From contig NZ_JFYN01000012.1 in assembly GCF_000631985.1 (NCBI RefSeq), forward strand, positions 310,001-374,000: a stretch of DNA of 64,000 bases, in the 5' to 3' direction. The translations under genes and the position numbers were made by a program. The notes below the pieces were generated by a model. It did no database searches and was not told the DNA's origin. It saw nothing but the letters and a program-made list of their open reading frames with translations. This document shows positions 9,274-17,749 of this stretch, one piece after another (position 1 is the first letter of the stretch; each line of letters starts with the position of its first letter). This DNA is from Pseudomonas sp. RIT288. Lineage in GTDB: Bacteria > Pseudomonadota > Gammaproteobacteria > Pseudomonadales > Pseudomonadaceae.

Positions 9274-9777
9274 GGTGGTTGCTCATTAAGTGTGTATTCC
9301 ATTGTGTTTGTTGAATGGTTTTTTATGTGGTTGAGGTTTTGCGTTTGATGTTCTTTTTTATATTAAAAGAAAACCGTTGGGTAGAAGTATCTTGTTTCAG
9401 GTGTTGATTTATTAAAGTGTGTAGATGATTTTTTCTATCTTCTTGGTAATTGATTGTTTGTCTGGTTTTTTCAGAATGTCAGTCATGCGTTGTCATGCAA
9501 TAACAGCGCTTTTGCAGACGTTTGGTGGGCTTGCCGCTTGGAGGCGTCGCCACGCATGGCCTCTAGGGCGTAGTATTTTTCACGTCGAAGTCGCTGTCAG
9601 AGAAACAGTGGGCGCATGCCAATATCCCCGTTGTCGGGTTTTTTGTAGGAATAATCTTTTTTTGTTGTAGGGAATGTCTTTGGCTGGGAGTGCGATGGAA
9701 CTCTCTTGTGCCATGTTGGAAGTGACTAGGCTATTGTGCGGGCTCTAAAAATTCGAACAGCGAAACTGGACTTGCCC
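9274..9777. other. AT-rich intergenic stretch between the unknown membrane protein and the response regulator
   Basis: About 500 bases, unusually rich in T on the plus strand, with runs such as tttttt and few GC islands. It should hold the divergent promoters for both neighbours. One open frame of 81 codons lies inside, but it has no good ribosome site or recognisable sequence and was not called. No repeat or hairpin of note was found. Confidence 0.6.
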
Positions 9778-10404
9778 ATGAATAAAGTGCTGATCGTGGA
9801 TGATCACCCCGTCATTCGTCTTGCTGTGCGTATGCTGATGGAACGTCATGGCTACGAAGTTATTGCCGAAACAGATAATGGCGTGGACGCGTTACAACTT
9901 GCTCGTGAACAGATGCCGGATATCGTTATTCTGGACATAGGAATTCCCAAGCTCGATGGCCTGGAAGTTATCGCGCGTCTGAACTCGACACCGATGCCCT
10001 TGAAAGTTCTGGTACTGACTTCCCAGGCACCGGGACATTTTTCGATGCGCTGCATGCAGTCGGGTGCGGCGGGATATGTCTGTAAACAACAGGATCTGAC
10101 TGAGTTGCTCAGTGCGATCAAAGCCGTACTGTCCGGGTACAGCTATTTTCCAAACCAGGCCCTGCATACTGTGCGGACCAGTCTGGGCAACGCCAGTGAA
10201 GCCGATATGGTGGATCGTCTTTCCGGCCGGGAAATGATGGTGTTGCAGCAATTGGCGCGGGGCAAGACCAACAAGGAAATTGCCGACGGCATGTTTCTCA
10301 GCAACAAGACGGTCAGCACGTACAAGACCCGTCTGTTATTGAAGCTCAATGCCCGGTCGCTGGTGGACCTGATTGAGTTGGCGCAGCGCAACGGACTGGT
10401 CTGA
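9778..10404 (+). CDS. NarL/FixJ-family response regulator (orphan, BvgA/EvgA-like)
   Basis: 208 residues. The N-terminal receiver domain has the acidic pair Asp8-Asp9, phospho-acceptor Asp53 (VILDIGIP), Thr81 and Lys103. The C-terminal LuxR-type helix-turn-helix begins LSGREMMVLQQLARGKTNKEIAD and continues LSNKTVSTYKTRLLLKLN. Its closest relatives by pattern are BvgA/EvgA-type regulators. No histidine kinase gene is near, so its partner is encoded elsewhere. The ATG was preferred over an upstream GTG because the receiver fold begins exactly there; no strong Shine-Dalgarno is visible. Targets are unknown; the divergent membrane protein is one candidate. Confidence 0.88.
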   Translation: MNKVLIVDDHPVIRLAVRMLMERHGYEVIAETDNGVDALQLAREQMPDIVILDIGIPKLDGLEVIARLNSTPMPLKVLVLTSQAPGHFSMRCMQSGAAGYVCKQQDLTELLSAIKAVLSGYSYFPNQALHTVRTSLGNASEADMVDRLSGREMMVLQQLARGKTNKEIADGMFLSNKTVSTYKTRLLLKLNARSLVDLIELAQRNGLV

Positions 10405-10459
10405 TGATCCTGAGCGCCGACGAATCATGGGCCGCTCAGTGTCGTATTTCCCAGACATT

Positions 10460-10485
10460 AAAAAGCCTCCGGTTCGGGAGGCTTT
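10460..10485. terminator. Bidirectional terminator between the response regulator and the rnf-nth operon
   Basis: Stem aagcctcc/ggaggctt with loop ggttc, flanked by A- and T-rich ends. It sits between converging genes and can serve both. Confidence 0.8.
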
Positions 10486-10491
10486 CAAGTG

Positions 10492-10668
10492 TCAGAGGTC
10501 AAAATCGTAATCAGCCAATTGCTTTTGCAGTCGGCGCTCCTCAAGCAGGTTATCGATGGTGCGACGTTTGCTCAGATTGGTCTTGGCGACCTCGACCACC
10601 GGTTCGGCGTCGTCGGTTTCCGCAGCGATGAAATCTTCTTCTACATCCAGTTCTTTGCTGTCAGTCAT
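10492..10668 (-). CDS. Small acidic protein, PA3496-like
   Basis: 58 residues beginning MTDSKELDVEEDF. The first half is acidic; the second half is basic and helical (SKRRTIDNLLEERRLQKQLADYDF), ending DFDL. GGAG lies eight bases before the ATG. It follows nth on the same strand after about 100 bases, as the PA3496-type small protein does in PAO1, a family linked in annotation to envelope integrity. There is no signal peptide or membrane segment. The function is not known to me. Confidence 0.8.
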   Translation of the reverse strand: MTDSKELDVEEDFIAAETDDAEPVVEVAKTNLSKRRTIDNLLEERRLQKQLADYDFDL

Positions 10669-10775
10669 AAGGTGAACTCCAGGCTAAGGCTGCCTTTGGC
10701 GCTCCTTATAGCGATATTCCTGCTGCGGGTAAAAAAGATTTTTTCAATCGACGAATCAATAATTCCAATAGCCAA

Positions 10776-11414
10776 TCAATCGTCCGAGGTTTTTTGTTTG
10801 TACTCGCACAAGTCTTCGATCCGGCAGCTGCCACAACGTGGCTTGCGCGCCAGGCACACATAACGACCGTGCAGAATCAGCCAGTGGTGAGAATCCAGCA
10901 GGTAGTCTTTTGGCACAAACTTCATCAGCTTGTTTTCCACTTCAACCACATTTTTACCCGGTGCAATGCCGGTGCGGTTGCTCACGCGAAAAATGTGCGT
11001 GTCGACCGCCATGGTCAACTGGCGAAAAGCGGTATTGAGAACCACGTTGGCCGTCTTGCGGCCGACGCCGGGCAGCGCTTCCAGTTCTTCACGCGTCTGC
11101 GGGACTTCGCCATTGTGCAGTTCGACCAGCATGCGGCAGGTCTCGATCACGTTTTTCGCTTTGCTGTTATAGAGGCCGATGGTCTTGATGTATTCGGACA
11201 GCCCTTCGACGCCCAGCGCGTGGATCGCTGCCGGGGTATTGGCCACCGGGAACAGTTTGGCCGTGGCCTTGTTGACGCCGACGTCGGTTGATTGCGCCGA
11301 AAGAATGACCGCGATCAACAACTCGAACGGCGAGGAATAGGCCAGTTCGGTCTTCGGCTCGGGATTGTCTTCATGAAGTCTGCGGAAGATTTCCAGACGT
11401 TTTGCGGCATTCAT
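10776..11414 (-). CDS. nth: Endonuclease III
   Basis: A 212-residue bifunctional DNA glycosylase/AP lyase that removes oxidised pyrimidines. The helix-hairpin-helix is LPGVGRKTANVV, with the catalytic lysine in GRKTAN and catalytic aspartate in AVDTHIFRVSNRTG. A C-terminal [4Fe-4S] cluster motif C-x6-C-x2-C-x5-C is present (CLARKPRCGSCRIEDLC). The start overlaps the rnfE stop by four bases, so it is translated as part of the rnf operon, the usual order in gammaproteobacteria. Confidence 0.97.
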   Translation of the reverse strand: MNAAKRLEIFRRLHEDNPEPKTELAYSSPFELLIAVILSAQSTDVGVNKATAKLFPVANTPAAIHALGVEGLSEYIKTIGLYNSKAKNVIETCRMLVELHNGEVPQTREELEALPGVGRKTANVVLNTAFRQLTMAVDTHIFRVSNRTGIAPGKNVVEVENKLMKFVPKDYLLDSHHWLILHGRYVCLARKPRCGSCRIEDLCEYKQKTSDD

Positions 11415-11992
11415 GGATGATGAGTTTCCTTGGAGAGAGCGGTCGAGCGGGTCCAGGCCTGGCGGGCTGCGAGCAGTAGCCCGAGCACGATAAACGCACC
11501 GGGAACCAGGGTGAGCAGGTGCAGCCCTTGGTTGAACAGAACCAGGCCTTGCCAGTGCTCGGCCAGGCCACGGCCGATGTAGCCCTGACCGAACAGTTCA
11601 CGCAGTGCAGCCAGCGCGAGAAGAAGTCCGCTCGACAGGCCAAAAAACTGCAGGCGCTGGACAAGCGCCTGACGAAAGAATCCATTGTATTCCAGCACCA
11701 CGCATTGCAAGGCGATCAGCCCGGCATAGATGCCGAGTGATTGTTGCCACTGCAACGCCCAGCGCTGCGCGAGGATATTGGCGCAACTGGTCAGGGTGGC
11801 GGCCAGCAGCAGACTGGCGAGCATCAGGTTGTTACCAGACAACCTCGAGCGCAGCGGGCGGCTGCATGCGCCGTAAACCACCCCCACTGCGCCCAACATC
11901 AACAGAATGCCCAGCGCGCCGGCCAGTGTCGCGCTGGTGCCAAGTAGCAGAGCCAGCATCAAGGCATTCGTCAGATTCGTCGGCCGGTTCAT
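11411..11992 (-). CDS. rnfE: Rnf/Rsx complex subunit E (cysteine-poor variant)
   Basis: A 193-residue membrane protein with about six hydrophobic helices, related to RnfE/NqrD. In canonical RnfE a cysteine in LLGLCP and one in TNC help ligate a membrane-embedded iron-sulfur centre shared with RnfA. Here the first motif reads LLGTSA, so that cysteine is Ser20, while the second cysteine (Cys97, in LQCVV) is kept. The helix AALRELFGQGYIG near residue 130 resembles the family. It overlaps rnfG and nth by four bases each. The family call rests on gene order plus partial similarity; the electron-carrying role may be altered. Confidence 0.8.
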   Translation of the reverse strand: MNRPTNLTNALMLALLLGTSATLAGALGILLMLGAVGVVYGACSRPLRSRLSGNNLMLASLLLAATLTSCANILAQRWALQWQQSLGIYAGLIALQCVVLEYNGFFRQALVQRLQFFGLSSGLLLALAALRELFGQGYIGRGLAEHWQGLVLFNQGLHLLTLVPGAFIVLGLLLAARQAWTRSTALSKETHHP

Positions 11993-12594
11993 GATCCGCT
12001 CTCCAGCAAGGTTGCACGGCGCTCATCAAAGTAGCGCAGGGCGTCATGGATGGCATTGACGGTGGCTCGGGATGTGATGGTGGCTCCCGCCAGTTGATCG
12101 AACTGTCCCTGATCCTTTTTCAGGGCCCAGCCTGCGTCGTCAGGTGAGTTGCGCGATTTACCGGTAAATGTCGCCAGCCAGTGGTTCGGCCAGTCGCCGA
12201 TGAGTCCGCCGAGCGCCGGTGTTTCGTTGTGCTGCAGGGTTTTCACCCCCAGCAGTCTACCGTTGGCATCGATGGCGATCAGCAGTTCGATAACGCCGGC
12301 ATAGCCCTCGGTTCGCGTGCGCAACAACACCGCCACTGGCTGCCCGGCTTTGCTTGCTCGGTAACCTGCCAGCAGCGTGCTATGGCTCAACATCGTACCA
12401 GTCAACGCCAGCGGCTGTTCCAGCGGCTGATTGTCGTAGGCATCGGGCGCGAGCATATCCAGCAGCTTGCGGCTGTCGAGCAGGCGTTGCTCGCTGGCAA
12501 TCTGCGGCGCACTGGCGCGCTGCACCACATAAGTCAGGCCGAGACCGGCGCCGGCCAGCAGCACCAGTGTCACAACAGAAACCGCACGATTCAT
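11989..12594 (-). CDS. rnfG: Rnf complex subunit G (flavin-linked)
   Basis: 201 residues from an ATG overlapping the rnfD stop by four bases. One N-terminal membrane anchor (VSVVTLVLLAGAGLGLTYVV) precedes a periplasmic FMN-binding domain. The covalent FMN attachment motif is present as LAGATITS near residue 170, where a threonine is flavinylated by ApbE in this family. The conserved HNETPALGG segment is also intact. RnfG normally relays electrons on the periplasmic side between RnfD and the RnfA/E pair. No apbE gene lies in this window. Confidence 0.9.
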   Translation of the reverse strand: MNRAVSVVTLVLLAGAGLGLTYVVQRASAPQIASEQRLLDSRKLLDMLAPDAYDNQPLEQPLALTGTMLSHSTLLAGYRASKAGQPVAVLLRTRTEGYAGVIELLIAIDANGRLLGVKTLQHNETPALGGLIGDWPNHWLATFTGKSRNSPDDAGWALKKDQGQFDQLAGATITSRATVNAIHDALRYFDERRATLLESGS

Positions 12595-13574
12595 GATTGC
12601 ACCTGTGTCTGGCGTGCGGCGGCAAAACGTTCCAGAGCCGGTACACAGAGATTCATCAGCAACACCGCAAACGCAACACCGTCCGGGTAGCCGCCCCAAG
12701 TGCGGATCAAGTAGGTCAGCAAGCCGACACCCACGCCGAACAGCAGCCGGGCCAGCGGACTTTTGGCGCCGGACACTGGTTCGGTAATGATGAAAAATGC
12801 ACCGAGCATGGTTGCACCGCTCAGCAGATGAAACAGCGGTGAGCCATGGGAATCGGAACCCGAGCCATTCCAGCAGATCAGGCTGATGACAAACAGGCTG
12901 GCCAGCATGCCGACCGGCGCCTGCCAGGCAATCACCCGGCGCTGCAACAGCAACAGCCCGCCGCCAAGAAACGCCAGATTGATCCACTCCACACCGCGTC
13001 CGCCGAAGCGGCCGAACGCTTGGTTGGCCGCGAACAGTTCATCCATGGTCAGGCTTTTGTTGATGCGCAGACTGTCCAGCGCAGTGGCCTGCACCCAGGC
13101 GTCCGGGGCCAGGCCCGGATTCAAGACTTGTGTAAAAGCGGCCTGCAGATTGATGCCATGCGCCGGCCAGTGGGTCATCGACTGCGGGAACAGCAGCATC
13201 ACCAGGGCGAAACCGAGCATGGCCGGATTGAACGGATTTTTGCCGATGCCACCGTACAGATGCTTGCCGAACAGCAGGCCTGAAGCCACCGCGGTCACGG
13301 TCAGCCACCACGGACAATAAGGTGGCAGGGCTGCGCCCAGTAGTGTCGCGCTGACCAGTGCGCTGCCATCGCTGAGCGTTGGTTGCAGTGGCTGTCGGCG
13401 CAGGCGGGCGACGCTGGCCTCGACCAGCAGCGCGGTGCTCCCCGCCAGGATCAGGTTGATCAACACGCCCCAGCCGTAAAACCAGAACAACGCCAACAGC
13501 CCCGGCAGCGTGGCCAGTAGAACCCACTTCATCGCCTGTTGCAGGCGAGCGTCCAGTGCCTCACGTGGCGACAT
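12591..13574 (-). CDS. rnfD: Rnf complex subunit D (flavin-linked membrane subunit)
   Basis: A 327-residue polytopic membrane protein with about nine hydrophobic segments. Family motifs include [18 protein letters not shown] and the covalent FMN site [10 protein letters not shown], followed by [11 protein letters not shown]. It therefore keeps the flavin function expected of RnfD. The start overlaps the end of the enlarged rnfB by 14 bases. In standard Rnf operons rnfC lies between rnfB and rnfD; here there is no room for it. Confidence 0.93.
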   Translation of the reverse strand: MSPREALDARLQQAMKWVLLATLPGLLALFWFYGWGVLINLILAGSTALLVEASVARLRRQPLQPTLSDGSALVSATLLGAALPPYCPWWLTVTAVASGLLFGKHLYGGIGKNPFNPAMLGFALVMLLFPQSMTHWPAHGINLQAAFTQVLNPGLAPDAWVQATALDSLRINKSLTMDELFAANQAFGRFGGRGVEWINLAFLGGGLLLLQRRVIAWQAPVGMLASLFVISLICWNGSGSDSHGSPLFHLLSGATMLGAFFIITEPVSGAKSPLARLLFGVGVGLLTYLIRTWGGYPDGVAFAVLLMNLCVPALERFAAARQTQVQS

Positions 13575-14775
13575 GATCTTGCACCTGACGCTCGGCGGCC
13601 TGCAGGCGAGCGCGGGCCTTGTCGAGGATGTCGTTCGGCGTGTCGGCGCGGCGTTCGAGTTTGCTCAGGTCGGCGCGGGCGTAGGCCAGTTCGGTTTTCA
13701 ACTGGCGAAGCTGGTTGTCGATCGGGCGTTTTTCCACCCGCACCAGATCAGGCACAGGTTGCTCACTTGACGCCTCGGCCGCGTGAAGGGCTTGCTCGGC
13801 ATCACGCAGTGCCTGTTCCAGCGTGGCAATCTGATCCGCTGGTGCTTCGGCGGTCTGAGCCTTTTTAAGTTCGGCGCGACGCATGGCCAACTGGATTTTC
13901 GCCCGCTTCAGGTCGGCGTCTTTCGTCGGAACCGGGGCCGCAGCGGCTGGAGCGGTGGCGGCGCTGCTTTCGAGTTTCGCCAACGCCTGTTCGGCGGCTT
14001 CAAACTGCTGTTGCAACACGATCAGTTGCGATTGCTGTTCGAAGGTCGGCGGATGGCCGAAGGCTTTCAGCGATTTGTGCAATTGTGCGCGGCTCATGGC
14101 GACATCGATCTTGGCTTTCTTCAATGCCGCATCGGCGGTTGCGGCTTTCTGCGCGCGCACCCGTTCCAGAGCGGCCTGCACCGGATCGAGAGTTGCCACC
14201 GCCGGTTGCGCTGCACGCTGCGCCCGGGCTTCACGCTCAGCCTGTTTCTGCTGTTCCTCGCGTTGCAGGCGGGCGTTGCGGCGTTCAAAACGCTGGCGCG
14301 CATGATCGCGTTTGGCCGTGCGTGCGCGCTGTTCTTCAAGGCTGGATGCCAGGCCACCGACTACCGGCAAGGTGCCGAGCGGCAGCGGATGCATCTCGAT
14401 GCAGTCCACCGGGCACGGCGCCACGCACAGGTCGCAACCGGTGCATTCGTCGATCAGTACGGTGTGCATCAGTTTCGCCGCGCCGACGATGGCGTCGATC
14501 GGGCAGGCCTGGATGCACTTGGTGCAGCCGATGCACTCGGCTTCGCGGATGTAGGCCACTTGCGGCGGTGCCGAACCACGGCTGACGTCCAGTTCCTGTA
14601 CCGGCACTTTCAACAGGTCAGCCAGGGCGGCGATGGTTTCGTCACCGCCGGGCGGGCACTTGTTGATCGGTTCGCCGTCGACGATGCCTTGTGCATAGGG
14701 CTTGCACCCGGGGTGGCCGCATTTGCCGCATTGGGTCTGCGGCAGGAGGGCATCGATGAGTTGAATCAGACTCAT
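13561..14775 (-). CDS. rnfB: RnfB-type ferredoxin subunit, enlarged with a C-terminal repeat region
   Basis: 404 residues, about twice the usual RnfB. Residues 16-40 hold a four-cysteine Fe-S site (CGKCGHPGC, then KCPPGG). Two [4Fe-4S] ferredoxin motifs follow at 81-91 ([11 protein letters not shown]) and 111-121 ([11 protein letters not shown]). The N-terminal membrane anchor usual in RnfB is absent: the protein starts directly with [13 protein letters not shown]. Residues 145-404 are a charged helical tail with three related units near 216-238, 287-307 and 353-376 ([48 protein letters not shown]). Similar Ala/Lys-rich repeats end RnfC proteins, so the tail may derive from the missing rnfC. 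Confidence 0.88.
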   Translation of the reverse strand: MSLIQLIDALLPQTQCGKCGHPGCKPYAQGIVDGEPINKCPPGGDETIAALADLLKVPVQELDVSRGSAPPQVAYIREAECIGCTKCIQACPIDAIVGAAKLMHTVLIDECTGCDLCVAPCPVDCIEMHPLPLGTLPVVGGLASSLEEQRARTAKRDHARQRFERRNARLQREEQQKQAEREARAQRAAQPAVATLDPVQAALERVRAQKAATADAALKKAKIDVAMSRAQLHKSLKAFGHPPTFEQQSQLIVLQQQFEAAEQALAKLESSAATAPAAAAPVPTKDADLKRAKIQLAMRRAELKKAQTAEAPADQIATLEQALRDAEQALHAAEASSEQPVPDLVRVEKRPIDNQLRQLKTELAYARADLSKLERRADTPNDILDKARARLQAAERQVQDHVAT

Positions 14776-15341
14776 GTTTTGATCAGTCCACTGAATCCGA
14801 GAAAAATCACTGCGATCAGTCCGGCGCCGATCAGGTCGATCGGCAAGCCGCGAAAGGGCAGGGGAATGTCGTTGTCCGCCGTGCGTTCACGCAAGTCGCT
14901 GAACAGGCTCAGCACCAGCCAGAAACCCAGCCCTGCACCCAGGCTCAACGCTGTTGCCTGCAGCAGGCCACGATCATTTTGTGCATTGATCAAGGCCAGC
15001 CCCAGCACGCCGGCATTGCCCAGCAACAACGGCCATAGCCCATCGAAGGGCCAGTCAGGCAGCGCGCGAGTCAGCAGCTTCAGCAGCGGCGCGATCAGCA
15101 GCACGCTGAGCGGCAAGAACACAAACAGCTGCAGGGCCTGCAGTTGCAGCGGCACCAGCAGCCAGTGCCAGAGCACATAACCGATGAAGCCGACGCTCAG
15201 CATCAGGCACGACGTCGCCAGGCCCAGCGCATGCACCTGGCGCCGAGTGCCGGCCAGCAACGGATCGACGCCCAGCGGCCAGTGCAACACGAAGTTGTTG
15301 AGCAGGGCGGCACTGATCAGCGTAAGCGCAAGTTCGGTCAT
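14772..15341 (-). CDS. rnfA: Rnf/Rsx complex subunit A (cysteine-free variant)
   Basis: A 189-residue, six-helix membrane protein, first in the rnf-nth operon. The N-terminus follows RnfA closely (LLNNFVL, then LG-x-x-P), and the C-terminus has [19 protein letters not shown] and GFSGLI. The two cysteines that in canonical RnfA ligate the membrane iron-sulfur centre are replaced: the LGLCP motif reads LGVDP (Asp26) and TNCAVLG reads GNAGVLG (Ala110). Topology is intact but the usual electron route through the membrane is not. The start overlaps nothing upstream; metG ends nearby on the same strand, with its own terminator between. Confidence 0.85.
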   Translation of the reverse strand: MTELALTLISAALLNNFVLHWPLGVDPLLAGTRRQVHALGLATSCLMLSVGFIGYVLWHWLLVPLQLQALQLFVFLPLSVLLIAPLLKLLTRALPDWPFDGLWPLLLGNAGVLGLALINAQNDRGLLQATALSLGAGLGFWLVLSLFSDLRERTADNDIPLPFRGLPIDLIGAGLIAVIFLGFSGLIKT

Positions 15342-15418
15342 GGTTCTGCCGGCAGCAACGGGCGGGTGTCACTTAAGGTTAGGCATTATCCGGCACCCGC
15401 GATGGGTGGGCCAGATAT

Positions 15419-15462
15419 GAAAAATCCCACAGGCCTGCAGAACATGCCTGTGGGATCGTTTT
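15419..15462 (-). terminator. Terminator of metG
   Basis: On the minus strand: stem atcccacaggc paired with gcctgtgggat, followed by a T run. It separates metG from the rnf operon. Confidence 0.85.
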
Positions 15463-15473
15463 ACCGCTGGGTC

Positions 15474-17525
15474 TTACTTGATGCGTTGACCCGGCTTGGC
15501 GCCGCTGTCCGGGCTCAGCAGGTAGATTTCTTCACCGCCAGGGCCGGCTGCCATCACCATGCCTTCGGACATACCGAACTTCATTTTCCGCGGCTTGAGG
15601 TTGGCGATCATCATGGTCAGGCGACCGTCGAGTTTCGACGGGTCCGGGTAAGCGCTCTTGATCCCGGAGAACACGTTGCGCTGCTCGTCACCGATGTCCA
15701 GGGTCAGGCGCAGCAGCTTGTCTGCGCCCTCCACGTGCTCAGCCTTGACGATCAGAGCGACGCGCAGGTCGACGGCGGCGAAGGTGTCGAAGTCGATTTC
15801 CGGCGACAGCGGATCCTTGGCCAGTTCGCCGTTGCCCGCAGGCGCGGCAGCGCCGGTGTCGGTCTGGCTGGCGGTCAGGTCTTCTTTCGAGGCGTCGGTC
15901 ATGGCTTGCACTTTTACCGGGTCGATGCGGGTCATCAACGGCTTGAATTCGTTCAACTGGTGGTTGGCCAGCAACGTGGTGTGGTCGTTCCAGGTCAGTG
16001 GGGCGACGTTGAGGAATGCCTCGGCGTCGGCGGCCAGCAGCGGCAGTACCGGTTTGAGGAAGATCACCAACTGGCGGAACAGGTTGATGCCGGTGGCGCA
16101 GATCGCCTGGACTTCATCCTGCTTGCCTTCCTGCTTGTTCAACGACCATGGCGCCTTGTCGGCGATCCACGCGTTGGCGCGGTCAGCCAGGGCCATGGTT
16201 TCACGCATGGCGCGAGCGAAGTCGCGCGCTTCATAGGCGTCGGCAATGCTTGGCGCAGCGGCGAGGAAGGCTTCGGTCAGCTCCGGCGCGGCATTGTTGT
16301 CGACCAGCAGGCCGCCATTGCCTTTGTGGATGAAACCGGCGCAACGGCTGGCGATGTTGACCACTTTGCCGACCAGGTCGGAGTTGACCTTCTGCACGAA
16401 GTCTTCGAGGTTCAGGTCGAGGTCATCGACGCCACGCCCCAGTTTGGCCGCGTAGTAGTAGCGCAGGTATTCCGGCGACAGGTGATCCAGGTAGGTACGG
16501 GCCTTGATGAAAGTGCCACGGGACTTGGACATCTTCTGGCCGTTGACGGTCAGATAGCCGTGCACATTGATTCCGGTCGGTTTGCGGAAACCGGCGCCTT
16601 CGAGCATGGCGGGCCAGAACAGCGCGTGGAAGTTGACGATGTCCTTGCCGATGAAGTGGTACAGCTCGGCGGTGGAATCCTTGCCCCAGAACGCGTCGAA
16701 GTCCAGCTCCGGGGTGCGGTTGCACAGGTTCTTGAAGCTGGCCATGTAGCCGATCGGCGCATCCAGCCACACGTAGAAATACTTGCCCGGCTCGTCCGGA
16801 ATCTCGAAACCGAAGTACGGCGCATCGCGGGAGATGTCCCACTGTTGCAGGCCGGCGTCCAGCCACTCGGCGATCTTGTTGGCCACGGCGTCCTGCAAGG
16901 TGCCGCTGCGGGTCCAGGTCTGCAGCATCTGCTGGAAGTCTGGAAGTTTGAAGAAGAAGTGCTGGGAATCCTTGAGCACCGGGGTGGCGCCGGAGATGGC
17001 CGACTTCGGATCCTTCAGATCGGTCGGGGCGTAGGTCGCACCGCATTTTTCGCAGTTGTCGCCGTACTGGTCTTCGGTGCCGCATTTCGGGCAGGTACCC
17101 TTGATGAAGCGGTCGGCCAGGAACATTTTCTTTTCCGGGTCGAAATACTGGGTGATCGAGCGCTGGGCAATGTGCCCGGCATCACGCAGCTTCAGATAGA
17201 TCTGGCTCGACAGCTCACGGTTTTCTTCAGTGTGAGTGGAGTGGAAGTTGTCGAAATCGACCAGGAACTCGGCAAAGTCGGCGCTGTGTTCAGCCTGCAC
17301 GTTGGCGATCAGTTGTTCCGGGGTGATGCCTTCCTTTTCCGCGCGCAGCATGATCGCCGAACCGTGTGCGTCGTCGGCGCAGACATAGATGCATTGATTG
17401 CCGCGATGCTTCTGGAAGCGCACCCACATATCGGTCTGGATGTATTCCAGCATATGGCCAAGGTGAATCGAACCGTTGGCGTAGGGCAGGGCGCTGGTGA
17501 CGAGGATCTTGCGTGGTTCGGACAT
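15474..17525 (-). CDS. metG: Methionyl-tRNA synthetase
   Basis: A 683-residue class I synthetase charging elongator and initiator tRNA-Met. The HIGH motif is HLGH (in [10 protein letters not shown]) and KMSKS is GQKMSKSRG. Zinc knuckles are CPKCG and CEKCG near residue 150. The C-terminal 110 residues form the OB-fold tRNA-binding/dimerisation domain ([21 protein letters not shown]), preceded by a Thr/Ala-rich linker. Length is normal for the long MetG form. It is divergent from apbC, and the shared 224-bp intergenic region carries a REP doublet. Confidence 0.98.
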   Translation of the reverse strand: MSEPRKILVTSALPYANGSIHLGHMLEYIQTDMWVRFQKHRGNQCIYVCADDAHGSAIMLRAEKEGITPEQLIANVQAEHSADFAEFLVDFDNFHSTHTEENRELSSQIYLKLRDAGHIAQRSITQYFDPEKKMFLADRFIKGTCPKCGTEDQYGDNCEKCGATYAPTDLKDPKSAISGATPVLKDSQHFFFKLPDFQQMLQTWTRSGTLQDAVANKIAEWLDAGLQQWDISRDAPYFGFEIPDEPGKYFYVWLDAPIGYMASFKNLCNRTPELDFDAFWGKDSTAELYHFIGKDIVNFHALFWPAMLEGAGFRKPTGINVHGYLTVNGQKMSKSRGTFIKARTYLDHLSPEYLRYYYAAKLGRGVDDLDLNLEDFVQKVNSDLVGKVVNIASRCAGFIHKGNGGLLVDNNAAPELTEAFLAAAPSIADAYEARDFARAMRETMALADRANAWIADKAPWSLNKQEGKQDEVQAICATGINLFRQLVIFLKPVLPLLAADAEAFLNVAPLTWNDHTTLLANHQLNEFKPLMTRIDPVKVQAMTDASKEDLTASQTDTGAAAPAGNGELAKDPLSPEIDFDTFAAVDLRVALIVKAEHVEGADKLLRLTLDIGDEQRNVFSGIKSAYPDPSKLDGRLTMMIANLKPRKMKFGMSEGMVMAAGPGGEEIYLLSPDSGAKPGQRIK

Positions 17526-17623
17526 GTGGGGCTTCGCTACTTGATGAAACGGAGGTCGGCCACTATAAAGCGCTGGCGCATATTTTTCACCCTGTGCACC
17601 TGTTTCATTGGATGAGCAGACAG

Positions 17624-17700
17624 AAAAGATCGCAGCCTGCGGCAGCTCCTACAGATGTGCGCCGATCTCCTGTAGGAGCTGCCGAAGGCTGCGATCTTTT
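17624..17700. repeat. REP doublet, family A, between metG and apbC
   Basis: Two family A units head to head: aaaagatcgcagcctgcggc and, inverted, gccgaaggctgcgatctttt, spaced by about 20 bases. It lies in the divergent promoter region, within 50 bases of the apbC start. Confidence 0.9.
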
Positions 17701-17749
17701 CAGGTACGATACTCATCATCTTTTCCCAGTCTTGTTATCGGAGTTGCCC

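Noticed and set aside
9425..9670. 81-codon plus-strand open frame in the AT-rich gap before the response regulator
   Set aside because: No ribosome site, no recognisable sequence and unlike coding composition; the gap is better read as promoter DNA.
12595..12987. N-terminal extension of rnfG by about 130 codons
   Set aside because: The extension lies inside rnfD in another frame; the ATG at 12594 with a membrane anchor and a four-base overlap fits the family.
13400..13700. A frameshifted rnfC hidden at the rnfB-rnfD junction
   Set aside because: rnfB and rnfD overlap by 14 bases with intact ends, so there is no space for an rnfC remnant beyond the repeat tail.
15144..17615. Very long plus-strand open frame opposite metG
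   Set aside because: It is the complement of a strongly conserved gene in GC-rich DNA, where antisense frames stay open by codon bias.
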